The translations under genes were made by a program, and so were the position numbers. 64,000 nt of DNA from Ophioderma brevispina (taxonomy: Eukaryota > Echinodermata > Ophiuroidea > Amphilepidida > Ophiodermatidae). The stretch spans positions 1 through 64,000 of the forward strand of contig JAMKCH010078855.1 of NCBI GenBank assembly GCA_023653785.1, given 5' to 3'. Below, piece by piece: positions 44,580 to 58,115 of the stretch. The notes under the pieces are model-generated. The model was given only the letters and a program-made list of their open reading frames with translations. It did not search any database and had not been told where the DNA came from. How positions within the stretch are numbered: the stretch's first letter is position 1; every line of letters starts with the position of its first letter.

Positions 44580-45310
44580 GGGTTTGAACGAACCACTGGC
44601 CCAAGGCTCATAGGTGGTGTAAACACAGTGGACCTTGATGACCCCTATGTGAACCTTGACCCCATTTTGTGAAAATTTATAAAACAGTTCTTTGACACCA
44701 AAGATGCTATGGTCACCAATGTTACTCAAAAAGAACCACTTGCCAAAACTGCAAGTGGGTTGTACAGATTGACCTTGTACCCAGATTGACCTTTGATGGA
44801 CCCCTATGTGACCTTTGTTGATTTTAAATTACATTGGGTCAAATAATAATTTGAGAGCACATGTGGTCCGTGGATCAGTGTTCGGCCCGCACGCCAAAGG
44901 TTGTGGGTTCGAGCCCCACTGGGGGTCAATGTGTTTCGTCCTTGAGTAAGGCGCTTTACTCCTCGTCTCCTCTCTACCCAGGGTGTCTAAATGGGTACCG
45001 GTATTATTCAATGCTGGAAGTAACAGACTCGCTGTAGATGTAGTGTGGCGATCCCACTACAGCACATTATATGGAGGAGTCTGGCCCAATCGCAAAAGAG
45101 ATGGGCACTCGTTCCTGTCTACACAGGTCGTCCCCTTTACCTTTACCTTTTTTTAAAATTTCTCCACATATGTAATCAACAATTAACTTCATACGGGTTC
45201 TAAGAACAGGCCCAAGGCTCAGAGGAGGTGTCAACAGGTTTACTCTGATGACCCCTTAAGTGAACAACCTCACATCACCGAACTCCATTGGGCAAACCCC
45301 GATGGCCGGG
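44580..45310. repeat. ~145-bp tandem array (diverged), split by a SINE
   Basis: Units beginning near 44598 and 45210 (GGCCCAAGGCTCA.AGG.GGTGT) with TGACCCCTA.GTGAAC belong to the same family as the array at 47.4-49.9 kb. A partial unit lies at 44744-44850. The SINE at 44851-45154 interrupts the block. Confidence 0.65.
44851..45154 (+). mobile_element. tRNA-derived SINE family I
   Basis: The tRNA-like head holds TGGTCCGTGGATCAGTG (A-box side) and a B box GGGTTCGAGCCCC at 44905-44917. The body has GTCCTTGAGTAAGGCGCTTTAC followed by CTACCCAGGGTGTCTAAATG and GGTACC. It ends in a (CTTTAC)n/T-rich tail. This body type is common in deuterostome invertebrate SINEs. It inserted into the ~145-bp tandem array. 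Confidence 0.85.
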
Positions 45311-46478
45311 TGCACAGCGTTCCAGGGAACAATGTATTTTTAATTTGGGTACTATGTTTTAATACCCACCTTCAGCCTAAATTTCAACTGATGATACAAT
45401 GTTATGCCTGATAGAAATGTTAGCTGAATTTGCAATTTTTAATTATATATTAATGACTGGTATGTTGCATGTGAAGAATTTTAAGTAATATTGGGATCCT
45501 TTTGACCCTCCATCATATGAAGATAATTATATGCCTTCCTCATCAGGATTGTCAGTGACTCCTAAATGTGTGTAAACAATGTGCATCACGTTGGCAAAAA
45601 CATCCATGAAAATATTACAATGTTTACGGCCACGCTTGTGTAAGGGGTTCTTACATGATTGCCCCTTCCTCCAGGCCTTCCTCATGCTGAATAAGATGCC
45701 GGAAATAGACCAAATTAGCCAGCTCAATTTTATAATTGACTGAAAAAAAAACAAAGCCACTCTTTTATTTTAAAAAATTGAAGAGGCTGGTTATGGAAGT
45801 GCATCATTTATAATTCAGAGTTTGTTGTTGAAATTTTTAAAGACTGATACAAGGTGCAATATAACATTATTATAAATATATGGTGTTTTGCTATCCTCCT
45901 ATCTCATGGCTTCCCTTTATTTTATGGGTTGTAAATCACTGTTTTAAAAGAGTTGAATTGTTTATGGCAATGGGAGCTTTCAGAATGTTATCAGCCAAAT
46001 GCAACAACAGGTCTGTACTTAACTCCCAAATTCCACAATGTTGAAGTTATTTCCCTCTTCAAAAGTATCAAAGGGGATAAAATTTCACACCTAGTCAAAT
46101 GTTAAGCATGGTATGTCCTTTTGGCAGAACTCCTCATTATCCAAATTTTTAAGAAGCAAACTTTGCCAGATAACTATAGGTATCAAAACCCTTTGTGAGT
46201 AACTTCTGTGCAACATCATCTCTTGTCATGATAATACAAATTTTTTGTCCATTGCAGTGACCACATTACTATACATATAACACCCCTGGAAATAGTTGGA
46301 TAAAAAAATCATTCATGAACCTAAACATGACAAAGTGTAAGAATTCATACAAAAATTACTTTTGGAATTAGTTTTTTTTCCTCACCTGTTTAATGAAAAC
46401 AATGGTAGTTTCAAACTACTTGCTGTCAAAATAAATTTTGTTGAGCTTTATGGATAATTATATTGAAATTCAAATAAG
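45311..46478. other. No gene seen
   Basis: AT-rich. The minus-strand frame 45527-45760 (77 codons) has no recognisable domain or splice support. Confidence 0.4.
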
Positions 46479-46820
46479 TTAAATGGTCATGTGGTCCGAT
46501 TGCTAATAGCCCTCATCCCCAGAACCCCAGATTTACCGGATTGTCAAATTTTGGGATCTGAAGAAAACTTTTTTTCATTTCACATGTGAAATCCTAGGGC
46601 TAAAGGAGGTTTGGTTTTTGATGTATGAGTGAAAATGTGCCCCATTTGGTCGACCAATATTAATTTTACACTCTATGGGTTAGAAACTCGACATTTTTAA
46701 GCTCTTCACATCAAAACGGGTTGAATATCAGTGTAAAACTTTGCAGATGGGGTTTTGGCGTGACGGCCATACTATCATGATGAAAACTTTATATACTTAA
46801 GTTGGATCATCCCCCTTTTA
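46479..46820 (+). mobile_element. MITE family C copy 2
   Basis: The left end TTAAATGGTCATGTGGTCCGAT is preserved; the right end GGATCATCCCCCTTTTA has lost the exact TTAA. The body matches copies at 37476 and 60772. Confidence 0.8.
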
Positions 46821-47277
46821 TTTATATAATGGGGTGCTATGATGAAGAAAATGACAACAATGCTTGGTTGTTGGGCAAGCATCTTGCGATAATTTGAAAT
46901 GGGTTCAGTTTCTGTAAGTAAGGAAAAGGATACTATTTGGACAGACCTAGATTTTCTGATGACCAATAGAATTAAAGATCAAGTGTAGTGGTCTAGCAAA
47001 TCAAATCTTCATATGACAAGATAATTATATGGGATTGCCAAGATAAATATATCTTTAAAGGGTGCAAGGGATGATTAATGCAAGAAGTTTTAGCTCCTAT
47101 GCTTTGGATCACTTACACACCAGTCCCCTTTCTCTCTTATATCAACAAGCATTATTGGCTCTTCTCTCTTATATCAACAAGCATTATGGCTCATGGCTCA
47201 ATCAAGGCATAAATAGGTGTTTAGCTCAGCATACGTAGTAATGCAGAGCTATTGTTATGGCGATGTGTTGACTCTCT

Positions 47278-47400
47278 ATCATCTATCTAATCTATCTATC
47301 TATCTATTATCATCTATCATCTGTCTGTCTGTCGTCTGTCTTCGTCTGTCTGTCTGTCTTGGTCTTCTGTCCCTGTCTGTCTGTCCTGTCCTGTCTACAA
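47278..47400. repeat. (TCTA)n / (GTCT)n microsatellite
   Basis: TCTATCTA repeats change into GTCTGTCT repeats. The 127-codon frame at 47217-47600 and the minus-strand frame opposite it are products of this tract and of the tandem array that follows. Confidence 0.95.
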
Positions 47401-47429
47401 CTTGCCATAAATGCATCTTGTTGCCAACC

Positions 47430-48020
47430 TTGGGCCGATTGGAGCGAAAATCGGTCAGAATAATCATTGACCCAATGCCCATGGGGGTGTTCCCAATTTG
47501 GGTCAAGGTCAATGTGGGCCGATTAAAGGTTCATTCTTTGAAAATCTATAAATTCCTTCTTGTTCCACAAATCAATTGTATAATCACTAGTACTGGTTAG
47601 AAGAACCCGCTGACCCAGGTCCATATGGGTGTTCCAGGATTTGGGTCAAATTCATTTGGGCCAATTAAATGGGCAATTTCATTCCTGAAAATCTATAAAT
47701 TCCTTCTTGTGCCATCAAATCAATTGTTAAATCACTAGACTTGGGTTAGAAACGCTGACCCAAGGTCCAGATGGGGTGTTCACTAGTTTGGGTCAAGGTC
47801 ACATGGGCCATTAAAGGGCCTTCTTTGACAATCTATAAATTCCGGTCTTTCTTCTTGTGCCACAATCAATTGTTATAATCACTAGACTTGTCAGAAAAAC
47901 CGCTGAACCAAGGCCCATATGGGTTTTTCACAAATTGGGTCAAGATCACATAGGCCCCAATAAGGGCATTATTTGAAAAATTATAAATTCCTTATGGTGC
48001 CACAAATCAATGCTATAATC
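47430..48020. repeat. ~145-bp tandem array, block 1
   Basis: Four units anchored on GACCCAAGGTCCATATGGG at about 47468, 47611, 47757 and 47904 (spacing 143, 146, 147). Each also carries GGTCAAGGTCACATGGGCC, ATCTATAAATTCCTTCTTG and CAATTGTTATAATCACTAG. The spacing is close to a nucleosome repeat core. Confidence 0.85.
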
Positions 48021-48950
48021 ATGGAGCTATAAAATTAAAAACGGAGTGTGGACCAGCCTTGCCTCTATTGTAACGTGATGGTTATGAGAAACCAGCGATG
48101 AATGAAAGGAGCCGTGATCGATTTTGCAAGCTGGATTCGAAGCTCCACCGTGCAGTGACATGTCACCACCACATTGGCATTTGCTCAAGGAGACCGACAC
48201 GCGAAAGTATTTCCCCAAAACATAGCAGTTCTAGCCCAATTCCGATCTACATGATAGAGCTATACACGATAGATACATAAATCAAGGCCTGCCTAGCCCC
48301 TAGCAAGATGCTAATGTTCGTTTTACATGTAAATAATGTCATATTACAAAACTTGCATTATCCTTAGATAGCCCAAATTATTCCTAAATACGAATACTTA
48401 CGGTGATTTTATTTTGTTTCCGAGAAAATCGCACAATTTGCACATTGTGAATAATATACCATCACATGGGCAACGTTGCGATCATTCTCCATTTACTCTA
48501 TTACCCCGTGCACCCCCGCAAAACGCCATAATTATGGTATGAAATATTGCTATATTCATTAAAAACGAACAACTAAGAGGTCATTAGACGCCGTAACTTG
48601 TGAAAAGAATGTCCAAATTCGATGGTTTTCGGTTAATTTTATCAGGGAAACATGGACACTTTGAGAATGGATGCCGGAAGTTTTGTTGCTGCAGCGATGT
48701 GACCAAAAACCCGTTCTTAAACCGGGTTCCGGTTCACCAAACTGAAAAGGTCACAGCACGATGTCAAATATTTTTGGAGTGATGAGTGCTCCAACGTGGA
48801 AGAGCGCATAACAATCATGTACATAAAAGCTGTGTCAAGTGGCCTTGCATTCAAGTCGTCAACCTTACAAAAGCTTAAACCGGATAAAGTACCACTTCAC
48901 AGGATTAGAGTGCCAGGGTCCACACTCCTTTTATTTCTACCCATGCATAA
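48021..48950. other. Non-array insert between tandem blocks
   Basis: A less repetitive 0.9-kb stretch that interrupts the ~145-bp array. It holds 60-88 codon frames (48098-48280, 48600-48782, 48796-49062), none with a recognisable domain. It could be an unrecognised transposon or unique DNA captured by the array. Confidence 0.4.
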
Positions 48951-49940
48951 TCCCCAAATGTGCTCAGAAGAAACACTGACGTCAGTCCCATATGGGTGGT
49001 CACAGATTTTGGGGCAAAATCCCGATGGGCTGATTAATGGGGCATTCTTTGAAATCTACTAATTCCTAACTTTTGCCACAAATCAATTGCTATATCACTA
49101 ACTGTGCTAATAAGGACCTGTCCCAAGGCCCTATGTGTATCAAACAGATTTGGGTCAAAAAAGGGTCACATGGGCCCCCCCATTAAAGGGGCATTCTTAA
49201 AATCTATAAATTCCTCTTGTGCCACAACTCATTTGTGATGCTATCCAAGCAAAATTAGTCTGAAGTCGGTCAAATTTGATTTTTTACTTGTCATGTAGCT
49301 GTATGCATCAATAAAAGCTACATTTTGCTGAAATCCCCATTGAAATGGACCAATTAATTCCCAAGATCTCGATCATTTAAGGGTGGAAGTGAAAAACAAT
49401 AGGACACAAAATACATTTTCCTTCCTCCTTTGTTTGGGCTATATCGCATATCAATACTTGTGACTTCCGACTCATTTTGCTTGATCACATCACATTTTGT
49501 ACTATGCGACCCCCTTAGGTCAAAGAACCACTGGACCTAAAGCGCCCATATGGGTTTCATAGATTTGGGGTTAAAGGTCATGTGGCATTAAAGGGGCATT
49601 CTTTGAAAATCTAGAAATTCTTCTTGTGCCACAAAGAACAATTTCTAATTTTCAACCTCAGACTTGGTCAGAGGAACTGCTAACCCAAGGTCCATATGGG
49701 TTGTTCACAATTTGGGTTCAGAGGTCACGTGGGCCAATTAAAGGGGCATCTTTGAAATCTGTAAATTCTTCTTGTGCACAAATAAATTGTTATAATCACT
49801 AGACTTGGTTAGAAGAAACTCTGACCCAAGGTCCATATAAGGTGTACACAGTTTGGGTCCAACATCACATGGGCATTCTGTCAAAATTGGTTAAAATTCC
49901 TTCTTGTTTTTACAACAAATCAATTGTAAGACCCATACTA
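48951..49940. repeat. ~145-bp tandem array, blocks 2 and 3
   Basis: Units are anchored near 48978 and 49121 and again near 49532, 49680 and 49823 (spacing 143-148). A diverged stretch (about 49240-49500) separates the two groups. Same consensus as 47430-48020. Confidence 0.8.
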
Positions 49941-51199
49941 ATGACCTGCTGAGTACAGCACCATTTGGTGCTAGTGTTTCAATCAAGAGGAAGCTTGGGG
50001 AGATTTCACTCTTTACCAAAACAAGCTAATTAAAATATGGAAAGTTATTTTCTGGAAATTATCAAGTTGGAAAATGGAAGGTCAACAAATTTCAATCTTT
50101 CACACAGGATCATTACAATGAGAAATAGTGAATAATCATTTGTAAATTTGAGTACCCGCACAAATCAAGACTTTGACATTTTTTTTACTGATTTCAATCC
50201 AATAACTTTAACTAAGAAAAACGTTTTAAGTTTAAGCTGTCTGTGGCGTGCTTTAATGCACAACAACATTATATTTGTATGCTTTTTGATGCATTAGTCA
50301 TTCCTGCTATCAAGCAAAAAGCTTTTGGACCGCAGTTTGGGAACTTATCACCAAATCATTGTGAAAGTACCAACCTCATTGGTGAAAGTATTGCATTTAG
50401 CTCCTGAAGCGTTGCAGGAGGATTTTTTTTTACCCGGGTATCACACACACTCTATATGAATACCTATCAAAAATATAATGTACAGATGGCTTAAAGTAGC
50501 TCCTGGTATTCATAATGGTTTTGGTTTGGGCCAAGGGAAAATTGTATATAAACCATTAGGTATAACATTGTATTGCATTATTGTCTATATGCTATATGAT
50601 ATATAAGAATCCAGCTGTGAATTAGAATGCATAAAGTGTTGTTATTTAGGGATTCAATTATCTTATACAGTGGGTCATCAGAGATTAATAATGATGCGCC
50701 TACACATCCGCTAAAACCGCCCAAGCACGATTAAAATATGCAAACACATCAGGGTGCAGAGTTGTTAATGTTTGATGAAGATTATGAAACATCCTTTCAA
50801 CATGACAAGATAAACACGATCATTGTTTTTTTTATATGCAATAAAACACTTAAAGCAAAAGAAATATATGGCATCTCTCTCTATTGCATCATAAGATAGT
50901 TACATTAAATATCCACATCACTAACCCTAACAGCCTTCCAGAGAGGAAGGGAATGGGTAAAGGGATAGCAAGCCACAAGGGAGTCGCTGGCCTATCCATG
51001 ATTTCGTGCCCATATGAGTGTTGGTACGATGACATCATCACATCTTTTTGGACTTAGTGCATTTTCCTAACCTCAGCTCATTGAGTTCTAGTGAGTTTTG
51101 GTAGTGATAGGGTTAACATCTTTGTGCAAAATAGGTTAGAGTTTCAAAACCAGCAATATGTTCTTTTTGTTGTTCTTCTTGGTACTGAGTCCAAACACG
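49941..51199. other. No gene seen
   Basis: AT-rich intergenic DNA without supported exons or paired termini. Confidence 0.45.
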
Positions 51200-51400
51200 G
51201 TAGTTCTCAAATATGCTCTAGCCAGAGACGTGTACAATGTACTGGCTGGTTCATTGAATTTGGCAAGGTCCTAGTCCGTGCATGGTTGCTCCAACAATGG
51301 GCAAACCAAGAGATGTTCCATTGTTGTCTGTGGTGCTGTTCCACAACTACAAGCAGTATCCTGGTCTGCTTCCAGGTATAGCTCCATTTTTGCAGGGAAA
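51200..51400 (-). pseudogene. LINE ORF2 C-terminal fragment, decayed
   Basis: Read on the minus strand from about 51372, the frame gives EADQDTACSCGTAPQTTMEH then LLVCPLLEQPCTD, a stop, and DLAKFNEPAS. This matches the Cys-x-Cys-G ... T.EHLL.CP.L ... C...DL..FN block that follows the reverse transcriptase in several LINE clades. The in-frame stop and lack of any upstream reverse transcriptase mean it is dead. The plus-strand frames of 96 and 69 codons over the same bases are shadows. Confidence 0.75.
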
Positions 51401-52660
51401 TCTTACATGGCCTATTCCGGCATTGTCATTCATCCCTTGAGTAGTCAGCTCCAGGTGAAAGAGGTCTGGTGGTGTCACTCATATTGACCTTTGTAGAAAA
51501 AAAAAACAAAAAAAAACATCTAAGATGGTTATGCATTCATAAGCATACAGAGCCCTTTAATTTACACCCTATGCTGCAAACCTTTTATATTTATGGTTTA
51601 GCTCTATTATATTTGTTTTTAAAGTACATATCTCACTGAAATATGACATTTTAAATGCTAAATTTAATAATTTCACCCATGAGTGTTTTTGTAATTTGTG
51701 AATTTCATGGTAAAACAATTTCCTGTTCTGCCACTTCCCTGTCAATCACTGGAAGCCACATGGCTGTTTCATAATTTAATGTTTACTGAGGTATTTACCC
51801 TTAAAGGTACATTCTGAGATTTTTTGAACTGTTTGAAAATGACTGCCTGCCATATTAAAATTACTGCCTGCCATATTAAAATACTCTTAAAAAGGTGTAT
51901 CTGAAGTGAATATGGTAACAAAGATTACGCAGATACAAAATCTACACGTAGTCATTTTGAACATTTTCAAAGCAAGTATTACGCATATGTGAACAAATCT
52001 AGGGATCTATTCCATTGCAATTAAAAGAGTGCATCACGGGAGAACTGCATCAGGTATGGACTGATCTCTCACAGTTATTAAAGAAATAATCAAAGGAAAA
52101 AGAAAGCAATAAATCTGGCAAGATGTTAGACTCCTTGAACACAAAATCACTTAGGATGTAGTAAACGGTGTCACATAATGATGTAAATCAAAGCTCAAAC
52201 ATGCGTTCTCACCAAGGCATGCTCATTACTCACGATGGAAATCTGAAACTGTCTCCTAATATGAAAGAGATGAATTCATGTTGATTCTCGTTACTCAACC
52301 AAATAATTACATCACTGTAATTGTCTCATCTCTGAATGTGGTAAAAATTGTTGGGGAAAATCTTGAATAAGATAATGACTCTTGTAACCTCCTAGGAAAA
52401 GAGTGTAGCAAGAGAACAATCATGGTTTCTCATTGCACAGTGTGTTAACTATGTGGTGGGGTTGCTGTGAATGTGTCATGGCAGATAGGGTGTGTCTTAC
52501 TTGCATAGCATTCATAATTAGGCTGTTGATATCAATACCAAAAAATACACATCAATATGCAGCTCATTTGTTCAGTTTGACCATCTCAGATTATCAGGTG
52601 AATTATTCAAGAAAGTAATATCTGCATAAGACGTCCACACTTGCATCCCTAAAAACACTA
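51401..52660. other. No gene seen
   Basis: AT-rich. A short tandem pair ACTGCCTGCCATATTAAAAT occurs at about 51840-51885. The frame at 52433-52618 shows no motif. Confidence 0.4.
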
Positions 52661-55470
52661 TAATGCATGCATGCATGCACATGCGTATGTGCATGCACAC
52701 AGACACATGTATTACATTTGTGGTAAAATGCTCAAAGTGCCACCTATACAGAATATCTGAACAAGGTATCCTTATGAGTGGCCTACATTTCCCCCTAGTG
52801 GCTTTGGTACTTTCTGCTCCTTCATCTCTGCAGGCTTATCATAGGAACCCAATGGAACGTGCTATACTTACACCACGCATGAGTGACTTGACAACTCTGC
52901 CCCTATAGATGTGTCACATGTCGGGCTTGTAATGTTTGCTATACGCTACACCCCTACAGTATTATGAGGCCGAAAAAAAAGAATATGTTTGATTTCACTT
53001 TTTCGGACTCGCCCAAAAATTGGGTAGGGTTGTTAGGCAGTGTCTTTTTTTGTTTGTTTTGTTTTGCCCAACTATAGCGCTACCACACAATTACCATTGC
53101 AACAGTGATGGTTATTGACAATATTCCCCTGTTCAATAGGCAGATCAGTAGAAAACTATTCCACAGCTCCACCCAAATCAGGCTTTGAAAATGAAAAATT
53201 TTTGGGAAGGAAATTTTTTTTAAATTTTACCCAAATTAGGTAAAAAGAATGACCCACCGGTTTTGTTAGGCTGAAGTTCTTGGAGTACTTGCAATTTCTG
53301 TGGGGTATTAATGTCTCAGTTAAAGGAATAGGCCATGATTTCTGAAAAAAAATATGCCAAACCAACAATTTCTCTGAATTTCAGAGGATACAATTTTCCA
53401 TTCATTAGAACACCTACCCAAATGGAGCATTGCAAACATTTATTGGGACACATAATGTAGAAAGGAACAACCAAAAAATAAGTTTTGATTTTGCCCTAAT
53501 TGACCGTTATAGAGAGGCAGTTGGGTGATGATTGCACAACAGAAAGACTAAAATTTTTTGTGCACACATTTTATATTAGCATGTGTATTGATGGGTACGT
53601 GGGTTGGGTAGTGCCCCAGAAGTTACCCCCTTCAAGAGTGGGGTCAAAAAGTCATATAGAGTCATCTAGAAGGTCATAGCCCCAAAATGGTCAGCTTTAT
53701 CAAATTGCTTGGTGTTTCCACAAATGACACTCTGCCAAAAAATAACATTTCTAAATTAGGTAGTCAAATTATTTTGTGTACTTTTACGTTTTGAGTCAGA
53801 GATACCAATGTGTTTTTGCATTAGTGCTTGTCCACATAATAATTCACGCTGTCAAATGGTTAAACTCAATATTATGTCCTTCATAGAAATTACAACTTTG
53901 TAATAAAATCCAGATCAGAATTTTTATTTTACACTATTTGCTACACTAACCAAAAGGTACTCTGGGGCAGATGTAACAAAAAAAATCTAATTATCGAACC
54001 TTTGGATTCAGCCAGTTAGATGACTATCTTTAATTTAGTTTAATATTTTTAATTAATACAAAACTATGTTCATAATCTCTGCTCTGCACTGTAATAGTAG
54101 GGGTCTTGTAGATATTTTCCAGGTTGTTGCAATATTCTTATTAAGAATAGTTTTATTTTTACTGATATATTTGTAATTGTGTAACTTTTTTATTATATCT
54201 GTGCTAACAGCTAGCTGGTCTAAGCTAATCGACATTGGTTTCATGGGGGACTTAAGGTGAGTGACCCATCGTAGTCCAAATTTTCCTTGATTTTTCCCTC
54301 ACACAGAAGCACATCACCAAAATTCTGGATTTAAAAAACCTTGAGTGAATCTGTCCAGATGTTTAGATGCTCGAAGCAAAAATGATGCACTAAATTGGCT
54401 CATATAGGAAGCGTATGTTAATAAATGTTGTATACAACATTTATAGCATTTTTGTTCATAACATAGAAAGGAACACTTTTTTTTTTTACTGGGCCTAAAC
54501 TTTCACTGGGGTAATGAGAACAAGTATGCAACTTTTTTCTGATCCACAATCTCAATTTTGGTGGAGTAAGTGGGGACGAGGTTGTGGATTGGGTCACATA
54601 CCATTAAGAGCAAATGTTTGGGTCGCAGTGTTGTCATTTATGTATGTGGACTGAAAATACATGTTCCTTGCAGAAAAGATCAATTGAATGACAAGATTCT
54701 GACAAAAAGTCAATGGTGAATTATATTACTTAAACATTAAAAAAAACTTTTTAGTGGTTAATGAAGAGGCTGGCGCTAAGGGATCATAAATAATACCCTT
54801 TAAAACATAAAATGATGGCCAGTTATATATTAAGCTTGCAAAAATATAATTGTATTATGTTCTCACTTCCTTTGTATTGTACTCATAATAAATGTCGTGA
54901 TATGGAAATAAGAAGAATATTATTATTACAGAGTGTCCCAAAATTAATTTTATTATTTTAAAGACTTTTTTTTAGTAGTTATTTCATTTTAAGTACCAGT
55001 GCTTATTGATTGTATTTCATGGTAGTTGCATTTTTTGTTATTGTTACAGTTATTTTTGTTTATTAATTACTTGTTATTAATTGTTTTTTAATTAAGTTGA
55101 GTATTTATTTATCGTATTTTTAATTAATTTTAATTTAATAGGGTTGTCTTTTAATTATTATTTGTTATTTGTCTGTTCTTTTTTGGTTGTCTTTTGCGTT
55201 TTCTTTTTTTCACTCATTATCAATCTTTTGATTTTTTTTATTTTTATTTTATTAGTTTTAAATGTAGTTCTTTGATTCCATTGTAATTTTTGTTCATTTA
55301 TTTACAAATTAATAATTTTGTGATTCACTTTAAGCTGGGTAGGTTGTAAAAAGAGAAACAAAATTCGGGGAAAAGGAGAAAAAGCAAAATAAAGGCACAT
55401 CTTTTCTGGTAACAAACAGCTCAACAAGAACAAAACTAAAGAACAACCAATAAAAAAAAATCAAACTGCT
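52661..55470. other. No gene seen; AT-rich with low-complexity T-rich patch
   Basis: A short ATGC-rich repeat (GCATGCATGCATGCACATGCG) at 52664-52698 and a strongly T-rich stretch at 54950-55320. No exon or terminal repeat is supported. Confidence 0.45.
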
Positions 55471-55550
55471 TTTGACCGATTTCGAACCTGGACCAACGGG
55501 GGAAAAATACACTGTGATTCGCGCCTAAACCGCTGCGCTCACTGAGGATC
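55471..55550 (-). tRNA. tRNA-like sequence, probably SINE head
   Basis: On the minus strand GAGCGCAGCGGTTTAGGCGCG (A-box-like, about 55530-55541) is followed by a B box GGTTCGAAATC at 55478-55488. Spacing fits a tRNA-derived Pol III promoter, but arms and anticodon are not well formed, so a SINE head is more likely than a working tRNA. Confidence 0.45.
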
Positions 55551-57199
55551 TTACTATCATAAGAAATGTTAATCTGCTCCATTGCTCACAAGCTTATGAA
55601 ACGAGTTGAACACCACTAAAGAGCCACTAGAATATTGAATATTTTACCCCGAGAATAAAAGCGAACCAAATTACTCAAACACTACATCATGAACGTATTT
55701 TTTTTCCTATAGCCCTATAAAAGAATAAAACATTACATACCTCTAATGGATAATTTCACCCTCATGTAAAAATCATACAGGCCCTTTATTTCCACAAATA
55801 ACGTACACATCACCACGTTACTAGGTGTAACCCCTATACTACGAACATTGACTATTCCCCATGGCCAGTGCGGAGGACGAAACAAAAGACTAAATTTCTT
55901 GAAACCACTTGCCTCACAAATGTCCAAAATTCCAGCCTTTTTTCTTCACAAAAAACAAAACAAGCCTTTCGGCCTGGATAAGACGTCAACACATAACATA
56001 TCCAATTTATATCTCTAAACACCACTCCTTCTATCCGCAAAACGGTTGACAGAAGTTTTCAAATTTTTTCTCACAGCATGCAAAAGGCAGTACCTACCCA
56101 CAATACTGCACTCTTACTGTCTTCTTACGGCACATTTTTTGGATTTTTAAAAGTATGAACCAACAAGTCCAATATACATAACTAACGTCTGATAACTATG
56201 TTGTGCCTATCACTTTTACCATAATGCCAAAAAAAAAACAAGTTTGCTCAAAGAAAAATGTGAAAAATGGCAGTGCAGACAATTTTTTTTTATAAACATG
56301 CTAATGCAAAATGCGGGATTTATTTGTTTTGGTTTAATTTCTGCTTAAACCTTTTATCATTTTTTGGCCACGTCAGCCAAATTTTCATTTTTTTCCCCTA
56401 ACATTTTTCAAGACAAAATTCAAGTGAGCAAAAACCTTTAAAAAAATATGCGCTAAAAGAACCACTTTTTAAACATTATCATGTTTTGAAGAGTCCAAGT
56501 GGTGTGAAAATATCGGATCCAAAACCTGATAATGATAGAATTGATGAGTCCACCCAATATTAATGCCTTGACTGCGACATCTCGCCAATATTTTTTGCAC
56601 TCATACCTCGAGACCATAATTGGCTTAATCAATTATCTTTATATCAAAATGCACCCAGTCTTCTAGAAAAACTTGTTTTTTTTTTTTGGCCCTTTTAACC
56701 AATGTTTACAAGAGAATCTGTTGAATACAGTTAACGTCAGGAAACTGAGCTTTCCAAGAATGTCCAGCAAAATAAAAACATGAAAATATGAGGATGATAT
56801 TGAAATGATTCCTTCTTTTTTTCTTCCATACTGCCAAACGGCTATTCCCACCATCCCACCCCCATATTAGTGATGTTCACATTAAAATTTCAAGGAATAG
56901 CATTGTCTGTGTTAAAAACAACCGCAGTTCCTATACACATACTACAAATCTTTGCTTATTAATTCAAATTTTTAACACTCTTATATTCAAAAGTCACGGA
57001 AAGTGGATCACAGGGCAGGTAGTAACATACCTTACATTGTATACATTGTAGTATCTACACACTTGTACAGTACAATTAAAAGTAAGCTCACAAGACTCTT
57101 CTTGCATATCCACAAGTCATTGGTAATGGCTCGTGGTAGTGCCAGATTATTCAGCTGATGAATCTGATCTTGGGCTGTATGTACCATGTTACAGGCGCT
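55551..57199. other. No gene seen
   Basis: Frames at 55733-56040 (minus) and 56663-56854 (minus) have no motif. The block 56220-56470 is loosely similar to 13330-13500, an old repeat. Confidence 0.4.
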
Positions 57200-57556
57200 C
57201 TTACATGGCCATCTTTGGCTGGGTGGGCGGATTCGAAACCGTCCTTGGGTTTTCACCCTACTCTTCTGACACTGGCTGCAAATATCATTTACAGTTGTGG
57301 CTCTCTGTAAATGGGATGACAGCTTAATGTCCCCTCCAAAGGATGGGATGCTTTAATGATTCATTTGCCCAATTCCAAGTGAACCATGGAGGAGAGCAGT
57401 ATTCTGTATTTGATCAATAGCTGGTATACAGATCAAATCCAGAATTGAGTACCCGAATAAATCCTAGCAAGTGTCTCCACTGGGATTCGAACCCGGGATT
57501 TTTGGTAAATTTTCCCCACAGGCAAGCACCCTAACCACTAGGCCACACTCTCTCAC
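57200..57556 (-). mobile_element. tRNA-derived SINE family H copy 2
   Basis: On the minus strand it starts with GAGAGTGTGGCCTAGTGGTTAGGG (A box TGGCCTAGTGG) near 57556, then a B box GGGTTCGAATCCCAG, then TACTCAATTCTGGATTTGATC and CCTTTGGAGGGGACATTAAG, and ends in GAGTAGGGTGAAAACCC. The tRNA-like head is better preserved than in the copy at 44012. Confidence 0.85.
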
Positions 57557-58115
57557 ATTAAGCTCCAAGTCTTTCCAAAAAAGATATTCTTGGTTAGGTG
57601 GTGGTGTAAGCTAACTAAGCTAAATAACCAATTTTGCAGTGTGTACAGGGTCTGAATTGATTTTCTCAACAGCAAGCTGTGAGTGTTACATGATTGGTGC
57701 GTTGCATGCTAAGCTAGTATCTATGCCATGCTTTTTACCGACAGGTCAAAATCTCAAATTGAAGGCCCTTCTTATGTAAAATTACTGTATTACTTATACA
57801 GGCCCATAGCCAATTTTGATTTTGGATGCAGATTTTCCCAAATGCATTTGTCTATATATTGATTGTTTGTTTGTTTTCATGGATATTGAGTCATGTACAT
57901 ACTGATTGCCTAAATTAAGGTAAAGGGGTGTCTTTGTGTTTTCTCAAATCAAAAGCAAACAAATACAAAAAATGTAGGAGACTAGGACTGTGCTATGAAT
58001 TCGGAATCTTTGTCAATTTACAAAATCTGACATTAAGAAGAGATTCTGAAGAAAGCTTTTAGAATGATAACGCAGACAAAATACAAGAAAATAGAAACAT
58101 ACCTTAGTATGGGTA

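Noticed and set aside
47217..47600. 127-codon open frame, longest in the window
   Set aside because: It is a translation of (TCTA)n/(GTCT)n microsatellite and the start of the ~145-bp array.
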